Assembly (NCBI GenBank): GCA_008360955.1
Contig: LUCM01008456.1
Span: 38,211-102,210 of the forward strand
Length of the DNA stretch: 64,000 nucleotides
DNA from: Fasciolopsis buskii
Lineage: Eukaryota > Platyhelminthes > Trematoda > Plagiorchiida > Fasciolidae
Reading direction: 5' to 3'
Position 1 is the stretch's first letter. Every line of letters starts with the position of its first letter. The position numbers were made by a program, and so were the translations under genes. Shown in pieces: positions 35,165-47,079 of this stretch. The notes below the pieces were generated by a model. That model saw only the letters and a program-made list of their open reading frames with translations. It ran no database searches and was not told the origin of the DNA.

Positions 35165-38035
35165 GCAGCGTTGCGGATTCATTTACTTGTGTAGACTAAG
35201 AAGCTAATACTGAAATTATATAATCAAATTCACCCGGATTTACCCACTGGTGCAAGTGCACATCAAGTGCTTGTTGTGAAACTGCCTTCCCGAGCCGGCG
35301 GAGTCAACATCTCACATGGTGAGAATCCACCAGGCGCTTGGTATTAAAATACGATTGGGAAACCGAAAATTCTTTAGGCAGCCACAAACACCCGTTAGGC
35401 TAAAGCAGCTACCAGGGGATTTTACAGAATTACGCTCTTCGGACGTAACTGCAGTCGGTAGGTTTTGCGCCTATTTTTCATTTTGTTACAGAAAACCCGT
35501 CTGTTTTACAGATGGTGAAATTAATAAAAATGTGCCGTCGTATTTTTTCAAAAAAAAAACATTTTCAAAACTAAATGAACTTGAAGGCACGTCACCTTAA
35601 ACCCATTGCTCAAAATTGAAAACCGTGGATATAAGCGCAGCGAACACAGGTTCCTTTAATAAATCGATTACTTATTATTTCATTATTACCAATCACTCAT
35701 ACATCAGCCGGGAACTAGTTATGGCTTTGCCACTACGGAGCAGAATATCGGGAAGAAAACGACTACAAGTTTGTCGTCCCCATCATTGTTGCACCTACTT
35801 TTTACAACTGCTCACATCCACATGTCACAAAACACAAGCAACGCACCAGTTAAGTCTGTCGGTATAATAGTGGAGAAAAACTTGGGAGATATTTGCAAAA
35901 CTTACAATTTCCGAAATAATTCGCGTAATACTGGCAAGCCTTTTTTTCCTATGGCTACGAGTCGATATACAGGAAACCAAATGTTTGCGTTCGCCTTGCA
36001 TCAGCTGACAACAAATTTGGGGCCAGTCCATAACGAGTGGGATATGCCGGTTTGTCAGTCTTAACGAAAGGATAAAGAACTCCACTTACTATGAGTAGCT
36101 CGTAAGTTCCATTTCAAAATCTATTGAACTTTTAGGCCTTTATGTTCTGCTACGAAACTCGTTACGTCTTTTGACTGTTAACTGATGGCATCAGTCCTAG
36201 GTCAGCTGACCATGAGAGAGGCCCCAGGGAATAAATTTCAATCTAGTACAAAATTTCACGCGTTGATATGTAGTAGGCGTTGATGTATGTGCCTCATACT
36301 TTACAGATGTTGCATGTTTTGCGGAATATTCCAATGCAAACTTAAAAGAATCAGGAAAAAACGAGATACTGCTTGAAAAGACAGATAAGCTTGGTAAAAT
36401 GATAAGGTTCGCTCAAGGAAATACGTCTAATATTAAATTCAACAAAAACAGCCACAGACACTGAACTCCTTTGGTGGTCGCACAGAGGCTTGGCAATGAA
36501 ATCCACGCCATCCATCATGTTTGAACTTAAAAATTTCCAGTTGAATCTGAAAACCTTGAGTGGTTTAAGACTTGGTGGGATCTCACACAAGGTAACCAAA
36601 TTTTTGCCTTTTGGGTTGTTTCGTAATATCTTCAGGATTACTCGATGGCGATTTACTTCATCATGCGGTTGATGTAAAACTTCGTTATGCAAATTTATTT
36701 TTCTGAGTGTTATAATAAGACTTTTGCAAAGAGATACACTTTTTTCTCTAGCTTCGTTTTTCCAAGGAATATCACCATCACATCTGAAGAGAAGAAAGCT
36801 CGTGCAATATGAACAACAGCTTTTGAGGAAGGAGTATTGATAAAATCTTACTGCGTCTATTTCACGGAGTGTACCTGACGAATCGTTTGAACAACAATCT
36901 GTAGGGCCAATTTAACCTCAATTGTAACTAGTCTGCGAATTTCCGAAGTGCGTTTTTTATGAACGAAACACCCCTTCATTAATGCCATCCTCAGGTTTTT
37001 TCACCGCGGACAGTGCTAATCTCTTTTTCTCAGTAAGTTTCCCTTTATTCGCAGCTGTCAACTTGCCAATGGACCGTTTTATCAAGGCCAACCCGTCTGT
37101 GTCATTCAGGGTGAGGTTCTTGGCAAAAATCGATTGAAAATGAATTGACCGATGCGAGTTCCTTATAAAATGCTGAGAAGCTCAAAATTTTTAGGTTGCA
37201 TTTCCTTATCCTTCTCACCATCACCTGGAATTTGGATGCCCTCAGCTTACCTTACTTCGTCCGTCAGCACCTGATTTTTACGGAAATATTTATTCATGAG
37301 CCCCTGGAAGACATTTTGCATATGATCAGCGGAACTGTCTACCATCAGATTCTGAAGACTTGGCTCAAACATTCTCCTCAATCAGCAAAGTATAGAAGGC
37401 CCGGACCAAAGGCTTGATGCTGAAAATGTGTAACACATTTCGTTGGGCTAAATCGACACTGATAAGGCAATACACATGAGAGCAAACCACAGCATAAAAT
37501 TCCGACTGAAAGGCGCTGGTCGAAAATGGAATATCTGGCAAGTGGAGGGCCAGCCAAAATAAGAAAATTTCGTTTTCGATGAAACGAAGGCAGCCAAACG
37601 AGTGGCACAAAATCATTGTCTAATTTCAAGGCAGATCGTAAATAAAATAATGTCCGAATACAATGAATTGCCTCTAGAATGTCATCACAATCCTATCACT
37701 GGTTGCGCTTAGCATAACTCATCCTAGCTTATTTTGGTGGTCAAGTGCAAATTGCGGTCATAGTGTTTGAGATCTGACCAACTCTTAAACCATTGAAGTT
37801 TTCACAGTCAACTGAACCTCGCTGAGTTCGTATTGTGGATTTAATTCTCAAGTCCCTGCATCGCCAGCAATCAAGATCAGCGTCTGTGGCTGTTTTTGGT
37901 GAGTTAAAGGACTTGCATTCGCCTGGGATTCCGTGGTGTTTTCTTTTTCTTGCCGCACACTGCATATGCAGGTGCACATGTACATTTGGTATAAAAGTAA
38001 CAATTTTTCTTCATGACACTAGTGAAGCTTGGGAA
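35165..38035. other. No supported gene
   Basis: Several plus-strand frames of 70-97 codons (35316-35600, 35616-35867, 35771-36064) and minus-strand 36351-36692 show no motif. No RNA gene or repeat was recognised. Confidence 0.45.
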
Positions 38036-38039
38036 ACGA

Positions 38040-38275
38040 TAGATTCATTTTAATTGTGAATGATATAATATTAAGGCAAGTTTTACAATCGACTTGCCTT
38101 GAGAGAGACTACCCACGGTTGTTGAAACGTTGGCGCATTACATCTACCAACAACGCTGTGTTATTAACATTAAATCATTCCCAATTAAAACCAGTACATG
38201 GCGCATCGATTCTTTGATGCACTCCTTACCTCATTTGGTCCTGAAATAAATTCATATCTTTAGGAATCACTCATA
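38040..38275 (+). mobile_element. Penelope-like element, 5' terminal fragment
   Basis: An inverted piece of terminus (TTTTAATTGTGAATGATATAAT) is joined through a short AGGCAAGT/ACTTGCCT hairpin to a forward terminus. Forward sequence then runs into the start of the Penelope ORF. The readable peptide AHRFFDALLTSFGPEI matches AHRFFDTLLTSFG of the copy at 62.9 kb. A frameshift separates it from the upstream QQRCVINIKSF block. The rest of the element is absent. Confidence 0.78.
38090..38140 (+). ncRNA. Hammerhead-like motif, degenerate
   Basis: Same layout as the 26.3-kb copy: TTGCC, TTGAGAG, stem II GACTAC with GTTGTT (weakened), GAAA, ACGTT, GGC. Position 9 has also changed, so this copy is probably inactive. 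Confidence 0.35.
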
Positions 38276-38279
38276 CTCC

Positions 38280-39105
38280 TTCTCATTCCATCTCAATTCC
38301 TAAACAAAATATGACTATGGTATACTGAAAAATGTCCCTCTGCATCAGGACTAGAAACGTTGGAATAGATTGACTTAAAGATGTCTGGACTGAAATGCAG
38401 AACCAAGGAAGTTAAAGAGGTTGGTGGCAAGGAGGAAGACAGGTTGTCGAGCTAACCAATTTGTAAGACCGTTTGTCTTAAAGCGGATCTCGTATTAACT
38501 GTTGTGACCACTTTTGCATCACCCTTACTCAGCTCTGTAAGAAACCAATACTGAAAACCCCGACATTCGACCGGTACAACGAGGAGATAGTCGGAAACGG
38601 TAGCAGGTTGAGTATATTCTGGCAGGAGCGTGCGAGTGGGACGTGCGTGAGCAACGCACAAATGATGATCGCGCTGGGTGGTCAACGTTCGGTTAAACAA
38701 GCAATCTGGAGGAACAAATCCGTATTCCCCCCACGAGGTTGGGAATGCTGAATGAGCTAATTAAGGTAGGTGATAAACATTGTCAAGCCAAATAGGCTAA
38801 AATATAGGCGTATATAAAACCAAGCTGCGATGGACTACGAAAGCATTTATAGGTTGATCTAAGGGTATAAGTACCGTGGAAGTAATCGCCGAAAGTTCGA
38901 AAATGACTCAAATGTTTGAATATGATTCGTTGGCTTTAAAATTCGGGACAATGGCAAAGCAAAATGAAGGTGAACTGAATCGGTTTCATAATCCTACTAA
39001 CACCATGTAAACACTTGTACATCCCAGACCATCCCACCGACAAGAGTGTCCTTCTGAGAAAGAAGCAATTATAACTAGAGAGACGACTTGGCATCGTCCT
39101 ATGTT
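38280..39105. other. No supported gene
   Basis: A minus-strand frame at 38452-38700 is locally GC-richer but has no motif. Nothing else recognised. Confidence 0.4.
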
Positions 39106-39415
39106 AATTATTAAACAAGAGGGGGAATTCTCAGTCGAGAATCGTCAAATGCGAAGAAGCTGAAGCATAGGCATATGTGATGGCATCGAGCTTTCGGAGG
39201 AACTCCACTGTTTTCGGACATCGTTTTCTCTAAGATCTGCTCTGACGCGTGGTATCCAATTTGTGACATTTTTCGGTTGCTTTCGTTTTATCGCAGGCGA
39301 GACTTGTACCTTGTCACTCGTGCAGCAGTTTTACATTCTTCGCTTTCGAACTGCTCCGACCACTCAACATCCGCTATGGTCTGCCTTCTCGTTTATTGTT
39401 TTGTCGTTGGCACGT

Positions 39416-39433
39416 CGGCGACCCGACATAAAC
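39416..39433 (+). other. Possible primer-binding site (tRNA-Trp type, degenerate)
   Basis: CGGCGACCCGACATAA resembles TGGTGACCCCGACGTGA, the tRNA-Trp primer site used by CsRn1-group elements. It lies about 70 nt before the gag start, at the expected place. There are several mismatches. Confidence 0.3.
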
Positions 39434-39501
39434 AACGCATTTCTGGATTCCAGCGCTCAACTTGGGTCTTCTCTGTTCAAATGAATTAGGAGGTTGTCAA
39501 C

Positions 39502-39885
39502 GATGGTGTCAGAATCCGACAAAATACAAGTTCGTGATCCCGTTCCGGACGTCTTTTACATTGGTCAGCTGGACTTCAAACTCGACAATCACGTGATTCT
39601 GTGAATTTTTGGTGCCCTGTCCTTCTTTGCGTTGTACATTATATATTTATTCGACGCACAATCGCAACTAACTGTGTCAAGGGGGACGAAGATACCGTAC
39701 GAAACGGATTATACTATTTCGTCCGTCACATTTAAACTAGACATTTATTCCGCATGATCCGATGTGTGGTTTGCAAATTTAGAGTTCCAGTTTAGGACAC
39801 TTAGGATTACCCATCAGAAGAAACAAACTTACTACTACTTGCAATTCCTTCCTGCCAATGGCATCACATCGGTACTGAACACAAC
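39502..39885 (+). pseudogene. gag remnant of the Ty3/gypsy relic
   Basis: An ATG at 39502 opens about 34 codons (PVPDVFYIGQLDFKLDN) before a stop. After a gap, the block from about 39752 reads SDVWFANLEFQFRTLRITH and then KKQTYYYLQFLPANGI. This corresponds to the conserved Gag core of this group, with W-F-A-x-L-E and K-x-x-Y-Y..L-P. At least two stops interrupt it. Confidence 0.7.
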
Positions 39886-40524
39886 TAGGTAGTGGCCGTG
39901 TGGCCGAATGAAAAAGGCTTTGTTACATCATTTTCTTCTTTCGGGAAAAGAGTGATTGCGGCAACTGCTGGCGTGTCGCCACACTGGAAATACAAATCCT
40001 CGCCGCCATTTGAAACATCCTCACTAATGCATACTCTGCGATCGTTCGGGAACTGTGGCCGGAGTTACTTCCAGTTAACCTTCAGCACACGGCCCCGCTA
40101 GAGGACTTGTCTGAGGACACGGCCAGCTCGCGTTGCCGACAAGAATGTGGCACTTGTCGTAGTGGGGCTGGTCCCCTCACGACATTGCGCAATCGCCCGA
40201 ATTTAGGCGGAGAGGAGTCATCAGAGAGATACCCTACTACTTTACCCGTTCATAAGCGCATTTCATTGAAAGACAGTATATGCCCCACCGCTTGCTTTGT
40301 CCTACGAACCTCTAATCAGAACGACCCTCTATAACAGCGCACATCCGCCAACCAGGCTCTTCATCCGCTCCTAGCGGTCCGTAGGCGAAACCGGTTGACC
40401 CTTGCTGGCATTATTGTCTATTCGGCCAGGGCGAACATAAATGTCGTTAACCGTGTTCCTTCCCCAGGTAAAACGCCAATTCCGGCGGAAAAATGAGGCC
40501 GTACTCGTCGGCAGAGTATTCTAG

Positions 40525-40860
40525 GTTGGCCGTTTATTTTACGTACACGACCGCCATAGAAATGCTAGGTTTCTGGATGATACCGGAGCTTGATTGTCTT
40601 CAATGCTTATCGGATACTCCAGGCCACGAGCATCATTGGTTCGCCTGTCGGTTTCGAATGACCCTGTTCCTACTTAAAACTTGGGACAGTTAAAGATTAA
40701 CCTAGGATCAAGACGAAAGTATCTGTGGATGCTCGGTCTTGCTGACGTTCCCACAGGTACACTGGGTATCAATTTTCTGCAGCGCTACGAATTACTTGTT
40801 GATTCATGTAGACTGCAGTTGGCTGATCCCTCGTCGGACAATAAACTTAGGGGTTTCAAA
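40525..40860 (+). pseudogene. Retropepsin remnant of the Ty3/gypsy relic
   Basis: VGRLFYVHDRHRNARFLDDTGA is readable with the catalytic DTG at 40579-40587, followed by a stop where the next conserved residue should be. In another frame, VPTGTLGINFLQRYELLVD gives the second conserved block (LG-x-D/N-FL). The aspartic site is present but the gene is broken. Confidence 0.75.
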
Positions 40861-40959
40861 TTCCGCACAGACGCGCGGCAAATCAACGGCACGTGTGATG
40901 ATATTTCGAATGGTTTTCAATTAATATTCATCAAATTCCTTCTACTAACTAAACCGTTT

Positions 40960-41510
40960 GAAAAGGTAGATTCACTGACTTATCGTTTAGCGCACCATAT
41001 CGCCACTGTCGGACCACTGGTCACGGATTGACGTCGCCGACTGACAGCGGACAAATTATCATTCACCAAAATGATTTCGATACTCCACCTGCTAATGATA
41101 CTGCGCCTGCTCAGAGTCTTCGGGCATCTCCGTAACACGTGGTTTTGAAGGACAACGGCGTTAGCTGGAGAATATGTGATCAGTTTCGAGCACTCGGCTC
41201 CATCATCGATCTAGATAGTTATCCGCTGCAAACATACAGGACATAACGGCCTCATTTCAGGAAAAGCACGTTATCTAAAACCGATTCGGTACGAGCATAC
41301 CAACAGATTCCAGTGCCCTGAAGCAGTCGAGAAGACAGTTATCGCGACAAATTTCTGTCTGATTGCGTTGCTAACCGTGTTTAAAGGGTTGCGAAATGCT
41401 GCTCTGCTATTCCTGAAGGATGCAGCTAGCACCAGAGGACACTTGCCATTTTTTCGTGTCCAGATAGGCTAACTACTAAGAAGGCAAAACGGACGGAAAC
41501 TACTCTGAAA
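40960..41510 (+). pseudogene. Reverse transcriptase remnant of the Ty3/gypsy relic
   Basis: VDSLTYRLAHHIATVGPLVTD and RRLTADKLSF match the segment just before the RT domain. Then come GVSWRICDQFRALGSIIDLD, TDSVRAYQQIPVP (motif A region, D-x-V-R-A-Y-x-Q-I-P-V) and VAKCCSAIPEG (the LRNAAQTFQR block). The YxDD box is not preserved. The frame is shifted several times. The 325-bp inverted repeat starts immediately downstream at 41527. Confidence 0.72.
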
Positions 41511-41526
41511 CGGCTTCGGGTTTGAA

Positions 41527-41851
41527 AGTGACCATTAATAAATTTTGCATGAATGGAGAGAAAAGATGCATTGGCATGTAACATCTGTTGCTTTTATGGC
41601 ACAACTGCCGGATATAATGCAGCAGCACTACAAAAGCAATCGTCTTCAGGGTAATTGACTGTCGGCGAAAGCTCCTTTGGGAAAGGAAGAGATTGGAACT
41701 AAAGCTTGAATTTAGGCTTGAAAACCCAGTCCATCGGCAGTAACTTGCTGGCATCAGCATTGCAAATGGCCATGTCGTCCACATGTACTACCATGTTGAC
41801 TGGGATGGATTACGGTAGGTTATTTTTATATATCGGAAAAAGAGGTGGCCG
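41527..41851 (+). repeat. Left arm of a 325-bp near-perfect inverted repeat
   Basis: This arm is the reverse complement of 42969-43293. I found a single mismatch over 325 bases by reading both arms. It begins inside or directly after the decayed gypsy RT. Confidence 0.92.
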
Positions 41852-42968
41852 AGAAATTAGTTTATTTCAGGATTTTTGGCAGTTACTTTTTGACCTTAAG
41901 GCGATCCCGTCACCAGGTTGTACTGGCGAGGCCAAGGATGCAATCAGATGCAGGTGAAGCGGTCAAAATTGCTTTTTATTGAATGAAACCAATTGATAGT
42001 TTAGCCTGATGGAAAACAACACTTGCAATCCTCCTCTACTGAAGGGCAGTATATAATACTAGTGTTTAACTTTGATCATTTATGAATTGTGTAAATATTT
42101 TGGTGGTATTTTGTGCAATCAAATATGGTTGTCTGCAGGTCGTCACGGGACCATGTACATTCAAGCACCTGAGATAAAAGAAAAGTCATAATACAACCCT
42201 GTGCCCCAAAGCCCGCAAACGGCACCTTGGCAAAATTCTCTTGGCTGGCCGCCGAAATATTTGATGATCACCAAGTTTCAAGCTTCGGTATGGACGGGCC
42301 ATCCGCTCCTTCTCACACCTATATTCTTATCAGGTGACCTTCTTCCCAGTTAGTACAATTTATTGTCTTCCATGTATCAGAGCTCAAACGACTCAATTGA
42401 TTCAGTTCCATGGGCCTTAAGAGATACATCAGCTCAGGTAAAAACGCCAACACAACGTTGTGCCAGCGCATGCACCTACTTGTTTGAATTTTGTTGAGAT
42501 AGATCGTTTTATGCGGGCTAGCAAAAAAGAGCTCGCCACTCCTGCCATCAAGGAAGCTGATTTCCGTAATCCGGAAAGCTACAGATCTTTCAATGCAACC
42601 AGCAGTGCCAGCGAAATCCCTGAACGAATCATTAAAGTTGGTACTGTAACAGAGGTGACCAAAACCAGCTTTTATCTTCAAGTCAACATGGGTTCCTCTA
42701 GGATAGATCTTGCATCAACGGTAGGCTCTACTAAAATTGTTTGCCTGGGGTATTGGCACTGGTGTAGTACCAAGTGCTGTGCTCGATGACCGTGGAACTT
42801 GTTTATCAGAGAACCTCATGGTGATGATCGCCTTGGGTTAAGCCAATCCAGTCGGTTAGATGCGGCTATTCAATGCTTCCTGTCAAAATCATTCATGTAG
42901 ATGCTAGCTGGCACTTCTCTCAATGAGAGCACGACAACCAAAGACGTTGATCCACAAATCGCACTTTC
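41852..42968. other. 1,117-bp spacer between inverted arms, content unidentified
   Basis: Two overlapping open frames occupy the middle: minus 42319-42681 (120 codons) and plus 42460-42789 (109 codons). Neither has a recognised domain. No transposase or RT motif was seen. Confidence 0.5.
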
Positions 42969-43293
42969 CGGCCACCTCTTTTTCCGATATATAAAAATAA
43001 CCTACCGTAATCCATCCCAGTCAACATGGTAGTACATGTGGACGACATGGCCATTTGCAATGCTGATGCCAGCAAGTTACTGCCGATGGACTGGGTTTTC
43101 AAGCCTAAATTCAAGCTTTAGTTCCAATCTCTTCCTTTCCCAAAGGAGCTTTCGCCGACAGTCAATTACCCTGAAGACGATTGCTTTTGTAGTGCTGCTG
43201 CATTATATCCGGCAGTTGTGCCATAAAAGCAACAGATGTTACATGCCAATGCATCTTTTCTCTCCATTCATGCAAAGTTTATTAATGGTCACT
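42969..43293 (-). repeat. Right arm of the 325-bp inverted repeat
   Basis: Reverse complement of 41527-41851 with one visible difference (an A/T to G/C change near 43276). On the plus strand it can be read as VVHVDDMAICNADASK, which resembles a VDD box. The surrounding residues do not fit any RT family, so this is not claimed as RT. Confidence 0.92.
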
Positions 43294-43299
43294 GCCAAA

Positions 43300-44700
43300 C
43301 CTAAAGCCTCTTCTAACATCTTTAGTGCTCTGGATACTCATTGTTTGCTTGCCTAAGTATGCTCCCTGTCTGTTTAAAATTTTCCATTCCTTCGGATTGC
43401 AAACTCCGCATTAGGCACCGTCTGAAGTCTGGAATACCAGAAACGCAGCAGAAATTCTCTGAATCCAACTTGTGTCAGTAGTGTAGAGCTCAATTTCACA
43501 AGATTCATGACTCCACCCACATATCTTGTGATCCGATCGGACGTAACTTGAACGCTTGTATGCCTCCTCAGGCTGATCTAGGACCGTCGAACGCCGAAGA
43601 TAGCCCAGAGAAGCTGGAACTTCTTTTTTAGCATGGTGTTAGCAAAGAATAAACCGCTTCGCATCATGTCCTGTGTGGTTTTCCCGAGGTTTTCAATGGC
43701 AGGACCAAGGATACGGTGCTAGAATTCCGAAATAGTATGGGAGCAGATTATATCGCAGCATCCAAACCCATGTTTTCTTCGCAATTTGCGGAAGAAGTGA
43801 AGAAAAGCCAATTACGATCAAGCGCAACACCGCAATCAAAACAGGCATTAGGCTGTGGCGGGATCAAAAGCTGTATTCGTGGACCTTCAGCTCCGTTCGG
43901 GCGGGTTGTTGGAGCACTTCTTGATCAAAGTAAAATCGGGAACCGATCATTATCGGCAGCTCAACGGCAGCATACGGCTGTCGACAAATCCAAGGCTTGG
44001 AAAAGATTAAATCACGGGAGAGAAGAGAGCATTTTCCTTTTTGCTAACCTAAGTTGCGATGCACCGTTACGAAGGGTCCAGAGATTTAGCTGCTTTTGAA
44101 GCCCGATACAGCAAGGTTATTGGAGGCTAATTTTCAGGATGCCGCCCTCAAAGACCAGGTATTGCCAAAGCGGTGATCATTCACTGTGGTATGGGGGCGA
44201 CACCACATTGTCCCCGATAAACCTCCAAACAGCCAGCGTATAGAACTAGGACCCTCCCAATCACGACGTAAACCTCCGTCCTCTGCCACTATAAAAGGCT
44301 TGCCTGGAAGGCAAGTCAGGTCTGTGATGGGCGCGGCCTACCAAGACTGCAAGAGCCCACTGTTCCGCCGTAAGTAAACTAACTTGTCGGCAAATATCTA
44401 CTGAAAATCGAAGCATGTGTTACCCGGGCAGCTGAAGAGGATCCGGCAGCGCGGGTGTCTTTAAACCACCTCCCCAACAAGCCCATCGAAAAAGATGAAG
44501 CAAGTATACCGAAAGGAGTATTTCCAAATGCCGAGGACACGAATAATACCATAACACAGGTGATATGATGCCACAGTATGCGAAAAACCACATCAGAAAA
44601 ACGTGGCCTCTCCCCAAGTATCCCGCTCTAGGCACATTAGATTTCAGAATTTGTCGAGACAGCCTGCAGAAGCAAGCACCACCGAGTCAGCACGCCTTGT
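43300..44700 (+). other. Region upstream of the CR1-like LINE, possibly ORF1 or 5' part
   Basis: GC content rises here. A frame at 43716-44099 (127 codons, Ser/Arg/Gln-rich) and another at 44186-44377 are basic and could be remains of a LINE ORF1 or untranslated leader. No zinc knuckle or RRM motif is seen, so the assignment rests on position only. Confidence 0.25.
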
Positions 44701-44724
44701 TTCCGTGACGTAATGTGACCGGGA

Positions 44725-45035
44725 GTCGGCAATTTACACAAGTGCATACAGGATATGCAACGCGTGGGCGTCCCTGGCTGATTTCACCGTGGACTATCAA
44801 TCGTCAATCATCGCAACTACGAAAACCTGGGTGTACAACGACGACAATATACCGCGGGTAGTACTAGAGATTGCTGTAAGTAGGCAGAAGGGGAAAGGGC
44901 GTCATTCCTGTCTGAGGGGATATAAATCACCCGGAACCGGCGGTTTGGTGGCCCTATTGGATCATTCAACTTTGCACTGTTGCGCTTACATGGCTAAACA
45001 GAACGGTCCTCTTGGTCCGCGTGCATCGATTCCCA
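44725..45035 (+). pseudogene. APE-type endonuclease (N-terminal part) of the CR1-like LINE
   Basis: Readable in one frame: YTSAYRICNAWASLADFT (the YTNARSL block), SSIIATTKTWVYNDD (catalytic ETW box, here KTW, so the metal-binding Glu is replaced by Lys) and RGYKSPGTGGLVALLDHSTL (the GY..R.D..GGGVAL block). The later LGSSDH box is missing. Confidence 0.68.
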
Positions 45036-45644
45036 AGTTTGAGAGACGAGGAACACAGTGGACGCTTTCAAGAATTGATGTATGCATTAACTGTGCCTGC
45101 CGATATACTGATCGTTGGATGCTCCAGCCTACCGCAGACCAACTGGGGAGTGAAACGTGGATTAAGAGGACTTGAGAGGGATTTCTAGGCAGCTGTATTA
45201 AAGTGCCGAGCGCTGTGTATGGAGTGGGTGTTTACCTTCGCTATTGGACCCGGCGACTGCAGAAGAAGCGTGGGATACGCAGCGATTCCATCCCTATCCA
45301 CCCTTGGACAAGGGTAGTCAAATGGTCATCAAAGGCACTCTTTCTTTGTGACTTCCAAAAGGCAGAGCTTAAGATGGCAAAAAGCTTTAATGAAATGGGT
45401 GTGATGATGCTTCGTGATAAGGCCCTAGATCTACCGTGTTCCATTAATCAAACCACTGTGGAAATAGGTGCGGGTTATTGAAAGAAAGCCTGCCCGTCCT
45501 CCAAGGCAATTTTGCACCGCTGAAAGAGAGACGAGAAGGGGTAGTAATGTATGATGGAAGGTGGGAATCCTTTGGGCCACAGAAGGTCTGGACCCAAATT
45601 GGTTTTTTATAAGGCCTGCGAGGGCAGTATAAAATACTGCTAAA

Positions 45645-46803
45645 ATGTTCCTGCAAAACGTCAAGTGCAATTGGGAGGTAAAGCTAGCTTGGTATGCTAA
45701 GGATTGCCCTAAAAAATACGACGCCTACGCTAAATGGAAAGAATCTCCAAAGGAGGGGATTTTCCTGCTAAAGGCAGATGGAAATTCTGTTACAGTGGAT
45801 GACATAAGCAGGGCAAGATTACCAAGCTACAGGTACTTAGGGTTGTTGCGGGCCTTGTTAGAAGGTTAAGCCTTTCGCTAACCCACTAGATTTAGAGGAT
45901 CAGCAGGCAACACGGAGGAGTATTTGAGGAGAATAAATGTTAGTAAATCGGTTGGCCCAGATGCGATCCATCCGGCTATAGAAAGACTCTGGCTGACCTC
46001 ATGGCGTGGCCGATGTTGCAGTTGTAAAAAGCGACCATGCAGAAGGGACATTTGCCGCGAGGCCTTAAAACAGCAGCTTCAGTAGCTATGCAAGTAGGTG
46101 GCCAAAGCTTGAATGCGGGGAACTACTGATCAGTGAGCCTAGTAAGCAAACATCAGGATGCATCATCTTGGAAAACATGTGCGTGATCTTGAGGTAGCAT
46201 TTCATACAGTATTTATCAATATGACTTACTAAAACACAGATTCAGTCTTACAAACCTCGTATGCTAACTGACGGGAGTAGTTGGTAAACTGGATATAGGG
46301 ATGTCGGTAGAGGAGTGTATTTTCGACCACGGCACATCGTTGTCTCGATAAATCATTGCCTCCGGTTGCTGCGGTTACGAGCACTGGTCACAGGTAATAA
46401 CCTACCAAAGTGGGTAGATGAATTTGCAAATGGTGGGACTTTTGCGTGGGAGCCTCAGGAGTCAACTCGGTCAATGGTGGAATGTCCTGAGGCTCGACAC
46501 TCGGATTAACCCTCCTTTTGCCGTTTGCGAACTGTTTAGCCATGATACTGCAAACTCCTAGATTTTTTCTTAGGGAACGACGTGAAGGTGCTCAGATCCC
46601 CCGTACGAGGTGATGAAGTCTCACTGTTTAACCGAGGAAGACAGGGATTACCGCTTAACACGGTAAAAAGTACACGCGCTTCAAGGGCAGCAGAAATCAT
46701 CATGATTGTGCAAGATGACGGCCGTTTTTTCATAAATGGAATGGAAATGACCGTGGAATCAAAGTTATCTAGCGTTTTAGGTAAGCTGAGCAGTGGAATG
46801 TAG
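45645..46803 (+). pseudogene. Linker and reverse transcriptase of the CR1-like LINE, broken
   Basis: YAKDCPKKYDAYAKWKESPK and LLKADGNSVTVDD match the segment that precedes RT in CR1-like ORF2. SKSVGPDAIHPAI at about 45943 is the K-S-P-G-P-D-x-I-H-P box. NLPKWVDEFANGGTFAW at about 46405 matches the helix before the SGVPQGS box. GNDVKVLRSP at about 46575 occupies the place of FADD (here LGND). FFINGMEMTVESKL at about 46730 matches the block before KDLG. Catalytic Asp residues are partly lost and frames are split. Confidence 0.72.
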
Positions 46804-47079
46804 CTGTCAGCGTATCAGTGGGGCTTTTTAGGCCATTGTCGCTGCCCTGCGGAATTCGGAGATCTTTGTCTCCCTGTATAAGGATTTTTGGTAAACCTCA
46901 CTGGGAATAATGCCAGCTGACCTGGTACCCGCCTCACCGGGAAGAATGCAACACTTCGGATAGGCTAGAGCAGCTAGCTGTACACGTGACTGATGTCCAT
47001 GGGCAGAAGGTGTGCGAACAAAGACTAGGGCGCCGAAGGTTTAGTGAGATCGGGTTGAGAAGTTCGTGATAGCCAAAGG

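Larger units (their letters stand above)
39110..41515 (+). mobile_element. Ty3/gypsy (CsRn1-like) LTR retrotransposon relic, plus strand
   Basis: Remnants occur in the normal order: a possible primer-binding site at 39416, gag (39502-39885), protease (40525-40860) and the N-terminal half of reverse transcriptase (40960-41500). Stops and frameshifts are frequent and the gag zinc knuckle, RNase H and integrase are not seen. Peptide style (WFANLEFQF in gag, LGINFLQRYELLVD in protease, SVRAYQQIPV in RT) is that of the CsRn1 group described from liver flukes. The 5' boundary near 39110 is a guess and no LTR pair was identified. Confidence 0.78.
44700..46995 (+). mobile_element. CR1-like LINE relic: endonuclease, linker and reverse transcriptase
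   Basis: The order of domains matches ORF2 of CR1/Jockey-group LINEs: APE-type endonuclease start (44725-45035), linker (about 45645-45830), then RT fingers, palm and thumb (45935-46803). Frames change repeatedly and stops are common, so it is a dead copy. No LTR or poly(A) end was located. CR1-like LINEs are abundant in flukes. Confidence 0.78.

Noticed and set aside
42460..42789. 109-codon frame inside the inverted-repeat spacer as a transposase
   Set aside because: No DDE-type or other transposase pattern could be seen; the opposite strand is equally open.
43036..43125. VVHVDDMAICNADASK in the inverted repeat as an RT active site
   Set aside because: A VDD box alone is weak, and the flanking residues fit neither copia, gypsy nor BEL RT.
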